This document shows, in pieces, positions 18,406 to 27,602 of a DNA stretch of 64,000 nt (its first letter is position 1; every line of letters starts with the position of its first letter). The position numbers and the translations under genes are program-made. Location of the stretch: contig DASYZE010000085.1 of assembly GCA_035946625.1 (NCBI GenBank), positions 86,540 to 150,539 of the forward strand. Reading direction: 5' to 3'. The notes beneath the pieces were generated by a model that was not told the DNA's origin, did not search any database, and saw only the letters and a program-made list of their open reading frames with translations. Source of the stretch: DASYXZ01 sp035946625 (GTDB lineage Bacteria; Acidobacteriota; Terriglobia; UBA7540).

Positions 18406-19560
18406 ATGCCCAAGCCCATCACCCGCCGGGAAATGTTGCAGAGTTTTGCCGCGGCCGCAGCCGCCGGTTATTTACATCCGGTCAATCTTTTCGCCACCAG
18501 CCCTCTGCCCACGGCGCCGGTAGCCATCGCGCGCTGTGCTGCCTACGGGCCGGCAGTGCGCGCCTCGCTCGCCACTTTGTTCGACCAACTGGGCGGCCTG
18601 GAGCGGCTGGTGAAAGGAAAAACCGTCGCGGTGAAGCTGAACTTGACCGGGCAGGTGACAAGTTCGCTCCGGGGCATGCCGAAAGGCAGCACCTATTGGG
18701 TTCATCCCGAGGTCATAGGCTCAACCGTCAGCTTGCTGGGCCAGGCGGGAGCGCGGCGAATCCGGCTGCTGGAAAGCACGCTGGATCCGGACGGCTCGCT
18801 ACAGAAGTTCATGCTGGCGGCGCAGTGGAACCCGCGCGATTTTGCCAGCGCCGCCCCGCGAGTGGAGTTTGAGGACACCAACTATGCGGGCCCTTCCGGC
18901 CAGTACACGCGCCTGGCGGTTCCGGGCGGAGGTTTGTTATTCAGTGCGTATGACGTGAACAGGTCATACGAAGATTGTGACGTTTACGTCTCGCTGGCCA
19001 AGCTGAAGGAACATTCCACGGCGGGGGTCACGCTCTCCATGAAGAATTCGTTCGGCATTCCGCCCGCCACGATTTATGGCACGGCGGCGGGGCCGGACGA
19101 ACCGGGCAAAGTGGTGAAGGGCGCGCGCATGATGCTGCACGATGGCCGCCGCCAGCCTCCGAAATCTTCCCTGCCCGAAATCGACCCCGCCTCACCGCGC
19201 GATCCGGGGTATCGCGTGCCGCGGGTGACGGCCGATCTGGCCGCGGCGCGGCCCATTCATCTGGCGATCGTCGATGGCATCGGAACCGTGGCGGGCGGCG
19301 AAGGCCCCTGGGTGAAAGGGTTGCGGCCGGTGGAAGCGCGCCTGCTGATTGCGGGGACCAACGGCGTGACCACCGACGCCGTCTGCACCGCGCTCATGGG
19401 CTTTGACCCGATGGCCCATCGCGGCACAGCTCCCTTCGAGGGTTGCGAGAGCACGCTGATGCTGGCCGAGCAACTTGGCCTCGGAACCCGCGACTTGAAG
19501 CGCATTGAAGTGCGCGGCGTGCCCATCGCCAAGGCCAGGGTGGATTTCCGCAAGGCCTAG
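18406..19560 (+). CDS. DUF362 domain protein with Tat-type signal
   Basis: A 384-residue protein opening with TRREMLQSFAAAAAAG, a twin-arginine-like signal followed by an Ala-rich hydrophobic core, so it is probably exported folded. The body matches the DUF362 pattern: VAVKLNLTG, YWVHPEVIGS, DVYVSLAKLKEH, STAGVTLSMKNSFGI and a C-terminal LLIAGTNGVTTDAVCTALMGFDP. DUF362 proteins often carry or accompany iron-sulfur domains; no CxxC cluster is visible here. The ribosome-binding site AGGAAGGAG (18391-18399) is ideally spaced for the ATG at 18406, not the TTG at 18400. The polysaccharide deacetylase follows 65 bases later. The enzymatic role is unknown. Confidence 0.85.
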   Translation: MPKPITRREMLQSFAAAAAAGYLHPVNLFATSPLPTAPVAIARCAAYGPAVRASLATLFDQLGGLERLVKGKTVAVKLNLTGQVTSSLRGMPKGSTYWVHPEVIGSTVSLLGQAGARRIRLLESTLDPDGSLQKFMLAAQWNPRDFASAAPRVEFEDTNYAGPSGQYTRLAVPGGGLLFSAYDVNRSYEDCDVYVSLAKLKEHSTAGVTLSMKNSFGIPPATIYGTAAGPDEPGKVVKGARMMLHDGRRQPPKSSLPEIDPASPRDPGYRVPRVTADLAAARPIHLAIVDGIGTVAGGEGPWVKGLRPVEARLLIAGTNGVTTDAVCTALMGFDPMAHRGTAPFEGCESTLMLAEQLGLGTRDLKRIEVRGVPIAKARVDFRKA

Positions 19561-19624
19561 CCGTTGGTTGAAATCCCCTCCGCCCTGCATGAGGACAAAT
19601 TCGTCTTTCTGGTTAGGAACCCAA

Positions 19625-20476
19625 ATGAAAAAGGAAATACTTCTGGCACTGACAAGCGCCGGGATTGTCGGCGTGATTTTGTATGGCGCGCAAAGCCCGG
19701 CGCAACAGAGCGCGCGCCCCGGCGTTGCTCACGCAGCCAAGCCGTTCCACTGGCCGGAGGGGAAGCGGGCGGCGGTCAGCCTGAGCTTTGACGACGCCAG
19801 GACGAGCCAGATTGATACTGGCCTCGCATTGTTCAAAGCGGAAGATGTGAAAGCCACCTTCTTTGTCACCACCGATAATTTGGACAAGCGACTGGCGGGC
19901 TGGAAACAGGCGGTGGCCGACGGGCATGAAATCGGCAACCATACCATCAACCATCCTTGCACCGGAAACTACGCGTTTTCCTTCAAAAATGCGCTGGAGA
20001 GTTACAGCCTGGGGGAGATGGCGCAGCAACTTGATGGCGCCAATGAACAAATCGAGAAATTGCTGGGGGTGAAACCCCGGACCTTCGCCTACCCGTGCGG
20101 CCAGAAATTCGTGGGGCGGGGGCTGGACGAGCGAAGTTACGTGCCCCTGGTGGCGGAGCGCTTTGTGGTGGGGCGCGGGTATCTGGACGAGGCCGCGAAT
20201 AACCCGGCGTTCTGCGACCTCGCGCGGGCCATGGGCACTCCATTTGATGACATGGATTTTGCTCACATGAAGAAACTGGTAGGCGACGCGGCGAAAGACG
20301 GCCGATGGGTGATCTTTATCGGTCACGAAATCGGCGCGCGGCAGTTCCAGACCACCGATGCCCACGCGCTTCAGGCCCTGTGCGAATATTTGAAAGACCC
20401 GGCGCAAGGAATCTGGCTGGGCACGGTGGGGGAAATTGGGACCTATATCCGGAAGCAGCGCGGAGACACGCACTGA
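19625..20476 (+). CDS. Exported polysaccharide deacetylase (NodB domain)
   Basis: A metal-dependent carbohydrate esterase (CE4-like) acting on N-acetylated glycans. From the ATG at 19625 the protein starts with a Sec signal (MKKEILLALTSAGIVGVILY). The NodB signatures follow: motif 1 LSFDDAR (D56, D57), motif 2 HEIGNHTINH (metal ligands H106 and H110) and motif 3 TFAYPCG. The C-terminal FIGHEIG fits motif 5. The length of 283 residues is typical. An upstream GTG in the same frame would overlap the DUF362 gene and lose the signal peptide, so the internal ATG is preferred. Likely outer-envelope or extracellular; the substrate is not deducible. Confidence 0.88.
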   Translation: MKKEILLALTSAGIVGVILYGAQSPAQQSARPGVAHAAKPFHWPEGKRAAVSLSFDDARTSQIDTGLALFKAEDVKATFFVTTDNLDKRLAGWKQAVADGHEIGNHTINHPCTGNYAFSFKNALESYSLGEMAQQLDGANEQIEKLLGVKPRTFAYPCGQKFVGRGLDERSYVPLVAERFVVGRGYLDEAANNPAFCDLARAMGTPFDDMDFAHMKKLVGDAAKDGRWVIFIGHEIGARQFQTTDAHALQALCEYLKDPAQGIWLGTVGEIGTYIRKQRGDTH

Positions 20477-20557
20477 TGCCGGCGGGACCAGGCGGCCGAT
20501 GGGCGGTCGCACTCCCAACGCTACCCGCACCGAGCATCCGGTAGTTTCTCGGTCTGC

Positions 20558-20626
20558 TGTAGCGGCGCTCTATGAGCGCCGTAATTGTAAAGAAACCAAA
20601 GACGGCGGTCATAGACCGCCGCTACA
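20558..20626. repeat. Pair of inverted GTAG-type palindromes (REP/BIME-like)
   Basis: Two 24-base palindromes face each other: 20558-20581 (TGTAGCGGCGCTCTATGAGC then GCCG) and 20603-20626 on the other strand. They are identical except for one C/G pair swapped to G/C on both sides of the hairpin, so pairing is preserved. Flanking words (CGAGCATCC, GGTAGT-TCTC) also recur on both sides. The element sits between convergent genes and could serve as a bidirectional terminator or mRNA end stabiliser. Confidence 0.75.
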
Positions 20627-20662
20627 AAAAGACCAAACTGAGACACTACCGAGCATCCTTAA

Positions 20663-22213
20663 TTATTTGCCGTTTTCCAAGTCCTGCACGGTGGGAAGTT
20701 TGGTAGTGTCCCAGCCGCCGCCCAGGGCTTCAACTAGTAACACACTAGCGACCATGCGGCGGGTTTGGATGTCCACGGCGCTGCGTTCGTCTTGCAGAGC
20801 GATGGCCTGGGTGGTGATGACTTGCAGGTAACTGACGGTGCCGGCCTTGTACTGGTCGGTGGAAATCCGGAGTGAGAGCTGCGCGGATTTAACGGCGTCG
20901 TCCTCGGCTTGGGCTTCGTCATTCAGGACGCGCAAGGCGGCCAGGTTGTCTTCAACTTGCTGGAAGCTGGTGAGGACGGTCTGGCGATAGTTGGCGACGG
21001 TGGCGTCAAAAGCGGCGCGGGCCTGGTCAGTTTGGGCGTGGCGACGGCCGGCGTCAAAAAGTGTTTCCGCCAGTTGCGGGCCTGCGGACCAGAAGCGGCT
21101 GGGCCAGGAAATCCAACGAAGAAAATGAGAGCTTTCCAGGCCGGCCGACGCGCTCAGGGTGAGGGTGGGGTAGTAGGCAGCTTGGGCGATGCCGATTTCC
21201 TCGTTGGCGGCGGCCATCTGGCGCTCGGCGGCGGCGATATCGGGACGGCGCTCGAGCAAGGCGGAAGGAACCCCGGCGGGGACTGGGGGCGGCGTGGCCG
21301 GGAGAGCGGCCTCGGGAATCGACAGGGCGGCGGGCGGCTGGCCGGTGAGGATGGCGATGGCGTGTTCGAATTGGGCGCGCGCCACTTCCAGGTCAATCAG
21401 TTGCGCGCGGGCGGTGTGCAACTGGGTTTGCGCCTGCGCCACGTCCGCGCCCGAAGCGACGCCGCCCTGGTAACGGTTTTGGGTGAGGGTCAGATATTCC
21501 TGGTAGGATTTCACCGTCCGATCGAGCAAGTCCTGGGCGCCATCGGTACCGTGAAGCTGAAAATAATCGACGGCCAACTCCGCCTGGAGCGACAAGCGGG
21601 CGTTCTCCAGTTGCGCATCACTTAATTGGGCAACGGCCGCGCTGGCCGCAACACTGTGCCGGATGCTGCCCCACAAGTCCGCCACATAAGAAAGGTCCAC
21701 CGGAAGGTTGTAGACGGTGCGCGGGGCGGTGGACAAATTGGCAGTGGTGCCGCTGGTCAAAGTTCGCGAACTCTGCGAGGTGGCCGTTGAGGCAGATCCC
21801 GTCACGGTGGGAAAAAGGCCGGAGCGCGCGATGCGCACCGCGTCCCTGGCCTCGCGGTACTGCGCCTCGGCCGCCAGAATATTCTGGTTGGAGACGCTCA
21901 CTCGATCTTCCAGCGCGCTGAGCTGGGGGTCATTATAAATCACCCACCATTTTCCTTTGGCGGCGCCGTCGCTGGGCTGGGTTGGCTTCCAGTGGCCGGC
22001 TTGCGCAGCGTTGGCGGGGGCCGCTTCTTTATAAGCCGCGGGGACCGGGGCGCTGGGTCGCTGATACTTGGGGCCCACGGCGCAGGCGCTGAATAACATT
22101 ATGGCGCCGGCAAGGATGAGAAGATGCAGGTTAGGAAAAAGCCGGTTGAGTTTTTTATTCTTCATTTTCATAAGCCCTATCGCTTGCCGTTCGATCTTGT
22201 GATTTTCGGCCAT
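20663..22213 (-). CDS. Outer-membrane efflux factor (NodT/OprM family lipoprotein)
   Basis: TolC-like outer-membrane channel for an RND pump. A signal with lipobox LFSAC (C44 if the first ATG is used) is followed by VGPKYQRP, the hallmark of NodT/OprM proteins. The two halves of the coiled-coil barrel repeat are then visible, with LTLTQNRYQGGVASGADVAQ in the first and LRISTDQYKAGTVSYLQVI in the second. At 516 residues it is full length. ATGs at 22171 or 22165 are also plausible and give a tighter signal peptide. It is the last gene of a reverse-strand operon with permease, adaptor and STAS protein. Confidence 0.9.
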   Translation of the reverse strand: MAENHKIERQAIGLMKMKNKKLNRLFPNLHLLILAGAIMLFSACAVGPKYQRPSAPVPAAYKEAAPANAAQAGHWKPTQPSDGAAKGKWWVIYNDPQLSALEDRVSVSNQNILAAEAQYREARDAVRIARSGLFPTVTGSASTATSQSSRTLTSGTTANLSTAPRTVYNLPVDLSYVADLWGSIRHSVAASAAVAQLSDAQLENARLSLQAELAVDYFQLHGTDGAQDLLDRTVKSYQEYLTLTQNRYQGGVASGADVAQAQTQLHTARAQLIDLEVARAQFEHAIAILTGQPPAALSIPEAALPATPPPVPAGVPSALLERRPDIAAAERQMAAANEEIGIAQAAYYPTLTLSASAGLESSHFLRWISWPSRFWSAGPQLAETLFDAGRRHAQTDQARAAFDATVANYRQTVLTSFQQVEDNLAALRVLNDEAQAEDDAVKSAQLSLRISTDQYKAGTVSYLQVITTQAIALQDERSAVDIQTRRMVASVLLVEALGGGWDTTKLPTVQDLENGK

Positions 22214-22243
22214 ATCAATTCGACGATTCTGAGGGAGGTTGGG

Positions 22244-22525
22244 CTACCGTTGGTCTTCGCGTATGATTTCTTCCACAATGCCTTTTCCCAGGCAGCCAGA
22301 GGTTTTAAATCTTGCCCCTTGCTTATACATCCACGCGAGCTGCTTGCGGCCCTCGGGATCAACAAAGGTGAGGCCGCAAATGTCCAGGAGCACATCAGCC
22401 CCCGGGGTATCGACCGTGACTTTGTACCACGTCCGCTCGAGCTCATCCACCCAGGGGCCGGAGAGCTTGCCTTCCAGCTTGAGAGTGGAAATTTTGGAGG
22501 TATTTTCAATCGTAATTCGCATCAT
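22244..22525 (-). CDS. STAS-domain protein lacking the phospho-serine
   Basis: A 93-residue STAS domain with the fold pattern of anti-sigma-factor antagonists: SKISTLKLEGKLSGPWVDEL, then VLLDICGLTFVDPEGRKQL. In SpoIIAA and RsbV the residue after the conserved Asp is the phosphorylated Ser; here it is Pro followed by Glu (DPEG), so classical kinase control is unlikely. The start ATG has an AGGTGG-type ribosome-binding site. The gene lies inside an RND efflux operon, 30 bases before the outer-membrane factor, an unusual place. It may bind a partner constitutively. Confidence 0.8.
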   Translation of the reverse strand: MMRITIENTSKISTLKLEGKLSGPWVDELERTWYKVTVDTPGADVLLDICGLTFVDPEGRKQLAWMYKQGARFKTSGCLGKGIVEEIIREDQR

Positions 22526-22649
22526 GGTGGATCCACCTCATTCATCCGAGCAACAGGCTAATCTCATCCGCAGTCCGATTGGCTTCGCCACACTCCCCAA
22601 AAAAAATTGTCAAAAAGCACGTCAGGGCGCTCGAAAATCCTTAACGTTC

Positions 22650-22715
22650 AGAGCGAGATTCCCTTCGACAAGCTCAGGGCAGGCTCTCTCCGTCGTCTGA
22701 CGGTTCGGAATGAAA
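22650..22715 (-). repeat. Interspersed repeat copy 5 (inverted)
   Basis: Reverse-oriented copy of the 10521 family, reading GATTCCCTTCGACAAGCTCA, GGGCAGGCTCTCTCCGTCG and then a diverged GTCTGACGGTTCGGAATGA end. It lies in the gap between the adaptor and STAS genes inside the operon, so it is probably transcribed. Confidence 0.75.
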
Positions 22716-22750
22716 TTGCTGCGAGAGCTTCTCAACCCGCTGTTAAGGGG

Positions 22751-23986
22751 TCATTCGCTTTTACCCTCTTCGCTGGCGGAGGTGGAGGTCTGAACCGTCT
22801 CGCCCGTCACCAAGGAGTCAGGCGGATTCAGCACCACGGATTCATCGCCTTTCAAGCCGGCCACCACTTCGACTTCGTTCCCAAAATCGCGCCCCAGCGT
22901 CACCGGAATCAATGCCACGCGGTTGCCTGCGGTGATGCTGGCCACCTGCAATCCCTGGGCGCGGAAGATCAAAGTGTTCACGGGCAGCAAGAGGGTGGAA
23001 ATTCCGGCGGGGAGCTTTAAGTGCACTTCGGCGTAGGCGCCGGGCAGAAGTTCACCGTTGGGGTTGGGGACGTCGATTTCCACCAGCAGGCTGCGCGAGG
23101 CAGCGTCAATGGACTCGGCGGTGCGCACCAGCCGGCCCTGAAAGCGGCGGCCGGGAAATTCCGCCAGGGTCAGGTCCGCGGTCAAACCGGGCCTGGCGGC
23201 GCGCGAATAGATCTGCGGCACATTCACGTAAACGCGCAGGCGGTGGACCTGGGCGATGTGAAACAATTCCTGCGCCGGCCCGCCGTTGCCGGAGTTAATG
23301 AGATCGCCAATATCAATCTTGCGCGCGGTGATCACGCCCTCGAAAGGCGCATAAATTTTCTGGAAGGATTGCAAATCCTCCAAACGTTTGACGTTGGATT
23401 GGGCGGAGGCCACCATGGCCTGCTTGGCCTGCAAATCGCCCACGGCGTTGTCCACATCCTGCCGGGCAATGGCGTTGGTCTTGAGCAGGGATTGGTAACG
23501 GTCGGCGGTGATTTTTGCCAGATCGCGGTTGGCCTGGGCGGTGTTTAAATCGGCCCGCGCCTGCTGAAGCTGCTGGTCAATTTCCGGGGTATCGATTTCC
23601 GCCAGCAGTTGGCCGGCCTTTACGTGGGCCCCAATGTCCACCAGCCAGCGCTGGAGGTATCCATTGGTGCGGGCGTAAATGGGCGAGTCAGTGTAAGCCT
23701 GAATGTTGGCGGGCAACACCACTTCCTGCGAGCTGGCGGCGCGCCGGGGGTGGATTACCAGGACGCTCGCGGTCGCCATCTGCCGGGTTTCGCGAGTAAG
23801 TGTGGCGGCGTCTTTGGTGCGGGCGGCAATGCCTCGATAGACGATTCCGCCCACCAAGGCCAGGGCGATCAGCAACACCAGCAACCCTTTGGGGAAACCG
23901 GAAGGCTGGGGGGAAGGCGTCCCTGGCTCCGCCTTCTCATCCACGCCGGGGCCGGCTTCAAAACTATTGGTCTGGTCCACTTTCAT
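22751..23986 (-). CDS. RND efflux periplasmic adaptor
   Basis: Membrane-fusion protein of about 411 residues. A cytoplasmic Pro-rich start is followed by one anchor helix (about residues 34-50), a lipoyl half (YLQRWLVDIGAHVKAGQLLAEID), a coiled-coil hairpin (residues ~135-195), the second lipoyl half (IYAPFEGVITARKIDIGD) and a beta-barrel. The ATG at 23986 has GGAGG five to six bases upstream and is preferred to the adjacent TTG. It follows the permease gene by 27 bases. Its permease partner differs clearly from the MdtBC-like pair at 2901-9305, so this is a separate pump. Confidence 0.9.
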   Translation of the reverse strand: MKVDQTNSFEAGPGVDEKAEPGTPSPQPSGFPKGLLVLLIALALVGGIVYRGIAARTKDAATLTRETRQMATASVLVIHPRRAASSQEVVLPANIQAYTDSPIYARTNGYLQRWLVDIGAHVKAGQLLAEIDTPEIDQQLQQARADLNTAQANRDLAKITADRYQSLLKTNAIARQDVDNAVGDLQAKQAMVASAQSNVKRLEDLQSFQKIYAPFEGVITARKIDIGDLINSGNGGPAQELFHIAQVHRLRVYVNVPQIYSRAARPGLTADLTLAEFPGRRFQGRLVRTAESIDAASRSLLVEIDVPNPNGELLPGAYAEVHLKLPAGISTLLLPVNTLIFRAQGLQVASITAGNRVALIPVTLGRDFGNEVEVVAGLKGDESVVLNPPDSLVTGETVQTSTSASEEGKSE

Positions 23987-24013
23987 CAAATCCTCCGCCT
24001 TCCTGCGGCATGT

Positions 24014-27000
24014 TTAGTTTGCCGCCGGATCGAATTTCGCCGAATGTCCCCCCGAACCCTTCCTGCCGTGGATCAGTCCGAAAATGGTGGGCACGAAGAA
24101 GAGGGTGGCCACCGTCGCCAGCAGCAAACCGCCGATCACGGCACGGCCCAGCGGGGCATTCTGTTCCCCGCCTTCCCCCATCCCGAAAGCCATGGGCACC
24201 ATGCCAATCATCATGGCGAAGGCCGTCATCAACACAGGACGGAAGCGGGTGAAGCCTGAGTCCAAAGCGGCTTGCCAGGCGCTACAGCCTTCCCTCATCC
24301 GGTCTTTGGCAAAACTTACCACCAGGATGCTGTTGGCCGTGGCCACGCCCATGCACATGATGGAGCCGGTGAGCGCGGGGACGCTGATGGTGGTGCTGGT
24401 AATAAAAAGGAACCAGACAATTCCGGCCAGGCCGGCCGGCAAAGCGGTGACGATGATGAAAGGATCGAGCCAGGACTGGAAATTCACCACAATCAAAAGG
24501 TAGGCCAGGATGATAGCGAAGGCGAGGCCCGCCAACAGGCCGACAAAAGATGAGCGCATGGTTTCGATCTGGCCGCGAACGATGATATCCGACCCGCGCG
24601 GCAGATCTTTTTTGCTGCGGGCAATGACGGCGTTGATGTCGCGCGACACGGCGCCCAGGTCCCGGCCATGCACTCCGCCATAAATGTCAATGACCGGCGT
24701 GATGTTGTAATGGGAGATGGCGGCCGCACCCTCGCCCCGGCTGATGGAGGCCATGCTGCCCAGGATTTGCGAGGGCGCGCCGCTCGGCCCGGTGACCGGG
24801 ACGTTCTCAATGTCTTGCAGAGAGCTGATGTCGTATTGCGGCGTTTGCGTCGCCACCGAATAGCTGACGCCGTTCCTGGGATTCAGCCAGAAGCTGGGCG
24901 AAGTCTGGAAACTGCCACTGAGCGAAATCAACATGCTGCTGGCAATATCCTTTTGGGTAAACCCGATTTCGTCGGCCTTGGTGCGGTCGACGATGATGTG
25001 CAGCTTGGGCTGGTCAAAAGGCTGCTGGATGCGGAGATCGACCGCGCCGGGAATCTGCTTGAGTTGCGCCAACATGCGGTCCGCGAATCCGCGGTTGGCG
25101 TCCAAATCGCGGCCCACCACCTGCACGTCGACGGGAGCGGGCAGGCCGAAGTTGAGGATTTGTCCCACCATGTCGGCGGGCAGGAAGTAAAAGGTGACGC
25201 CGGGGAATTCCCGGGGCAAATTCATGCGCAAGTCGTGAATGTATTCTTCGGTGGGGCGATGCTTCTCGGTAAGTGAGGCCAGAATGTCGGCATCACCGGT
25301 GCCAATCGGCCCCGAATTGCTGTAGGTCAGGTTGATGCCGCTGTAGGGCAACCCGATGTTATCTATGACGCTGGCGAGTTCCTGGCGCGGAATCTCCCGG
25401 CGAATCGCCGATTCCACGCGGTCGCAAAGCGCCGCGGTTTCTTCAATGCGGGTGCCGGTGGGTGCGCGCATGTGCAGCTTGAACTGGCCCGCGTCCACCG
25501 CCGGAAAGAAATCCTGTCCCACCCAGGGCAGCAGGGCAAAGGAGCCGAGGCAGGCGGCCATAAAACAGAGCGCGAAGACCTTTCGGTGGTGGATACAACT
25601 CTGCAACCCCCGGCGATAGGCCAGGCGGAATTTCTCAAACCCATCTTCAAAGCCGATCTGAAACTTGGTCAGAAAATTCATGCTCAGAGTAGGATTGCCA
25701 TCCAGTTCCTCAATGCGCGACTTCAATAAATACTTGGCCATGGTCGGCACCAGGGTCCGGGAGAGCAGGTAGGATGCCAGCATGGCGAACACCACCGCTT
25801 CCGCCATGGGCACAAACAAGAATCGGGCCACGCCGGTAAGGAAAAACATGGGTACAAAGACAATGCAAATCGCCAGGGTGGAAACAAAGGCGGGGACGGC
25901 AATCTGCTGGGCGCCGTCCAGGATGGCTTCCGTGGTCTCCTTCCCTTGAGCCAAAAATCGATGGATGTTCTCCATGGTTACGGTCGCGTCGTCCACCAGA
26001 ATGCCCACCGCCAGCGCCAGCCCGCCCAGGGTCATAATGTTAATGGTTTCGCCCAGGGCGCTCAAAACGATGATGGAAGTCAGGATGGAGAGCGGAATCG
26101 AGACGGCAATAATCAAGGTGCTGCGCCAGCTTCCCAGAAAAAGAAGAATCATCAGGCCGGTCAGGCAGGCAGCAATGATTCCTTCCTGCATGACGCCCTG
26201 GATGGCGGCCCGGACAAACAATGACTGGTCCGCCAACGCACTGATGTGAAGCTGGGGGGGAAGTCCGGCCTGAACCCTGGGGAGCATCTCCTTAATGCCG
26301 CCGATAATATCCAGGGTGGAGGCGTCGCCCGTCTTGAGCACGGAGAGCAGGGCGGCGCGCTGCCCGTTGACGCGGACAATGTTGGTCTGGGGGGGGAACC
26401 CGTCGCGCACGTGGGCGACGTCGCGGATGTAAATGGTGGTGTTGCCCAAAGTCTTGATGGGCAGGTTATTCAACTCGTCCACGGTTTCGGGACTGCTGTT
26501 GAGGTCTACATCGTATTCGAGACTTCCCATTTTCGCCGTGCCGGCGGGGAGGATCAGGTTTTGAGCGCCAATCGCGTTCACCACATCGACCGCGGACATG
26601 CCTTTCGCCTGAAGAGCTTTGGTGTCCAAGTCCACTTCCACCTGCCGCTGCCTGCCTCCGAACGGGTAAGGCACACCGGCACCGGGCACGGTAATAAGCT
26701 GGGTTCGTACGAAGTTGATTCCGTAATCGAACAACTGCTGCTCCGAAAGCGTGGGGCTGGAAAGGGCGAGTTGAAGAATGGGGACGGTGGAAGCGTTGTA
26801 GGTGATGATCAGCGGCGGGGTGGTTCCGGGAGGCAGGAAGCGGACTTGCGTTTGGGAGAGAGCTGTCACCTGGGCAATCGCCGTGCCCATGTTGGTTCCA
26901 GGCTGGAAAAAGATTTTCGTGACCGCCACACCATTCAGGGCCTGCGATTCGGTGTGCTCAATGTCATTCACAATCGTAGTCAGCCCGCGCTCCTCCTGCG

Positions 27001-27193
27001 AGACAATTCTGTCCCCCATTTCCTGGGCATTCAAGCCCCCGTAATTCCAAATCACGCTCACCACCGGAATGTTGATGTTGGGGAAAATGTCAGTGGGTGT
27101 GCGCAGAATCGCCAGTGGACCCAGAATCATCAAGAGCATGGCCACTACTACAAAGGTATACGGCCGCCGCAACGCCAGCCTGACGATCCACAT
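24014..27193 (-). CDS. RND efflux permease
   Basis: Inner-membrane RND transporter of 1059 residues. The N-terminal helix (RRPYTFVVVAMLLMILGP) is followed by PTDIFPNINIPVVSVIWNY, the TM4 motif LAVGILVDDATVTMENI with the proton-relay aspartates, and a C-terminal half ending in MCMGVATANSILVVSFAKD and RAVIGGLLLATVATLFFVPT. The pattern is nearer to the multidrug/unknown-solute branch than to MdtBC. It is the first gene of the operon, which runs permease, adaptor, STAS, outer-membrane factor; a GGAG lies before the ATG. The upstream 27200-27550 region is AT-rich and should hold the promoter. Confidence 0.92.
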   Translation of the reverse strand: MWIVRLALRRPYTFVVVAMLLMILGPLAILRTPTDIFPNINIPVVSVIWNYGGLNAQEMGDRIVSQEERGLTTIVNDIEHTESQALNGVAVTKIFFQPGTNMGTAIAQVTALSQTQVRFLPPGTTPPLIITYNASTVPILQLALSSPTLSEQQLFDYGINFVRTQLITVPGAGVPYPFGGRQRQVEVDLDTKALQAKGMSAVDVVNAIGAQNLILPAGTAKMGSLEYDVDLNSSPETVDELNNLPIKTLGNTTIYIRDVAHVRDGFPPQTNIVRVNGQRAALLSVLKTGDASTLDIIGGIKEMLPRVQAGLPPQLHISALADQSLFVRAAIQGVMQEGIIAACLTGLMILLFLGSWRSTLIIAVSIPLSILTSIIVLSALGETINIMTLGGLALAVGILVDDATVTMENIHRFLAQGKETTEAILDGAQQIAVPAFVSTLAICIVFVPMFFLTGVARFLFVPMAEAVVFAMLASYLLSRTLVPTMAKYLLKSRIEELDGNPTLSMNFLTKFQIGFEDGFEKFRLAYRRGLQSCIHHRKVFALCFMAACLGSFALLPWVGQDFFPAVDAGQFKLHMRAPTGTRIEETAALCDRVESAIRREIPRQELASVIDNIGLPYSGINLTYSNSGPIGTGDADILASLTEKHRPTEEYIHDLRMNLPREFPGVTFYFLPADMVGQILNFGLPAPVDVQVVGRDLDANRGFADRMLAQLKQIPGAVDLRIQQPFDQPKLHIIVDRTKADEIGFTQKDIASSMLISLSGSFQTSPSFWLNPRNGVSYSVATQTPQYDISSLQDIENVPVTGPSGAPSQILGSMASISRGEGAAAISHYNITPVIDIYGGVHGRDLGAVSRDINAVIARSKKDLPRGSDIIVRGQIETMRSSFVGLLAGLAFAIILAYLLIVVNFQSWLDPFIIVTALPAGLAGIVWFLFITSTTISVPALTGSIMCMGVATANSILVVSFAKDRMREGCSAWQAALDSGFTRFRPVLMTAFAMMIGMVPMAFGMGEGGEQNAPLGRAVIGGLLLATVATLFFVPTIFGLIHGRKGSGGHSAKFDPAAN

Positions 27194-27382
27194 AATGCGA
27201 CTCCACCCACGAACCCGAAGGGTTGGAAAGTATATCCTATGTCAAACCTTTCACGAACTTTTACAGCAAATTACATTCCATTGCTAAACCATATTTAGCT
27301 TTCCTATTTCTTCATTTATTATCATATATTTACAGCCTATAGAGAACTACCAAGTCTAAATATAGAAGACCAAAGCTGATTT

Positions 27383-27407
27383 ATTGACGTCAATGGGTTG
27401 ACGCAAT
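27383..27407. promoter_or_regulatory. Putative operator upstream of the RND operon
   Basis: A perfect 12-base palindrome ATTGACGTCAAT (27383-27394) is followed after three bases by the related TTGACGCAAT (27398-27407). It lies about 190 bases before the permease start on the other strand and about 200 bases before the PhzF-like gene, in AT-rich DNA. A dimeric regulator site is plausible; no regulator gene is adjacent. Confidence 0.4.
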
Positions 27408-27602
27408 GCCGAGGTGCTGTCAGATGCCCTGGACCACCCTTGGTTGTTTAGGAACAGCTTTCTCGATTCATGTTTGGGATGAGTCTTGGAAGGGTTAGGT
27501 GGAATGCCACACCTGGTCCACTTTGGCCGGCTGATTTTGGGGAGCTAATGGTTGTTTCGCTCGCGCAAAAGCGGGTTACACTTGCCATCTCAGGAGACAT
27601 TG

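Noticed and set aside
26246..27298. 350-residue forward frame
   Set aside because: Antisense to the RND permease; composition reflects the high GC third codon position of the real gene.
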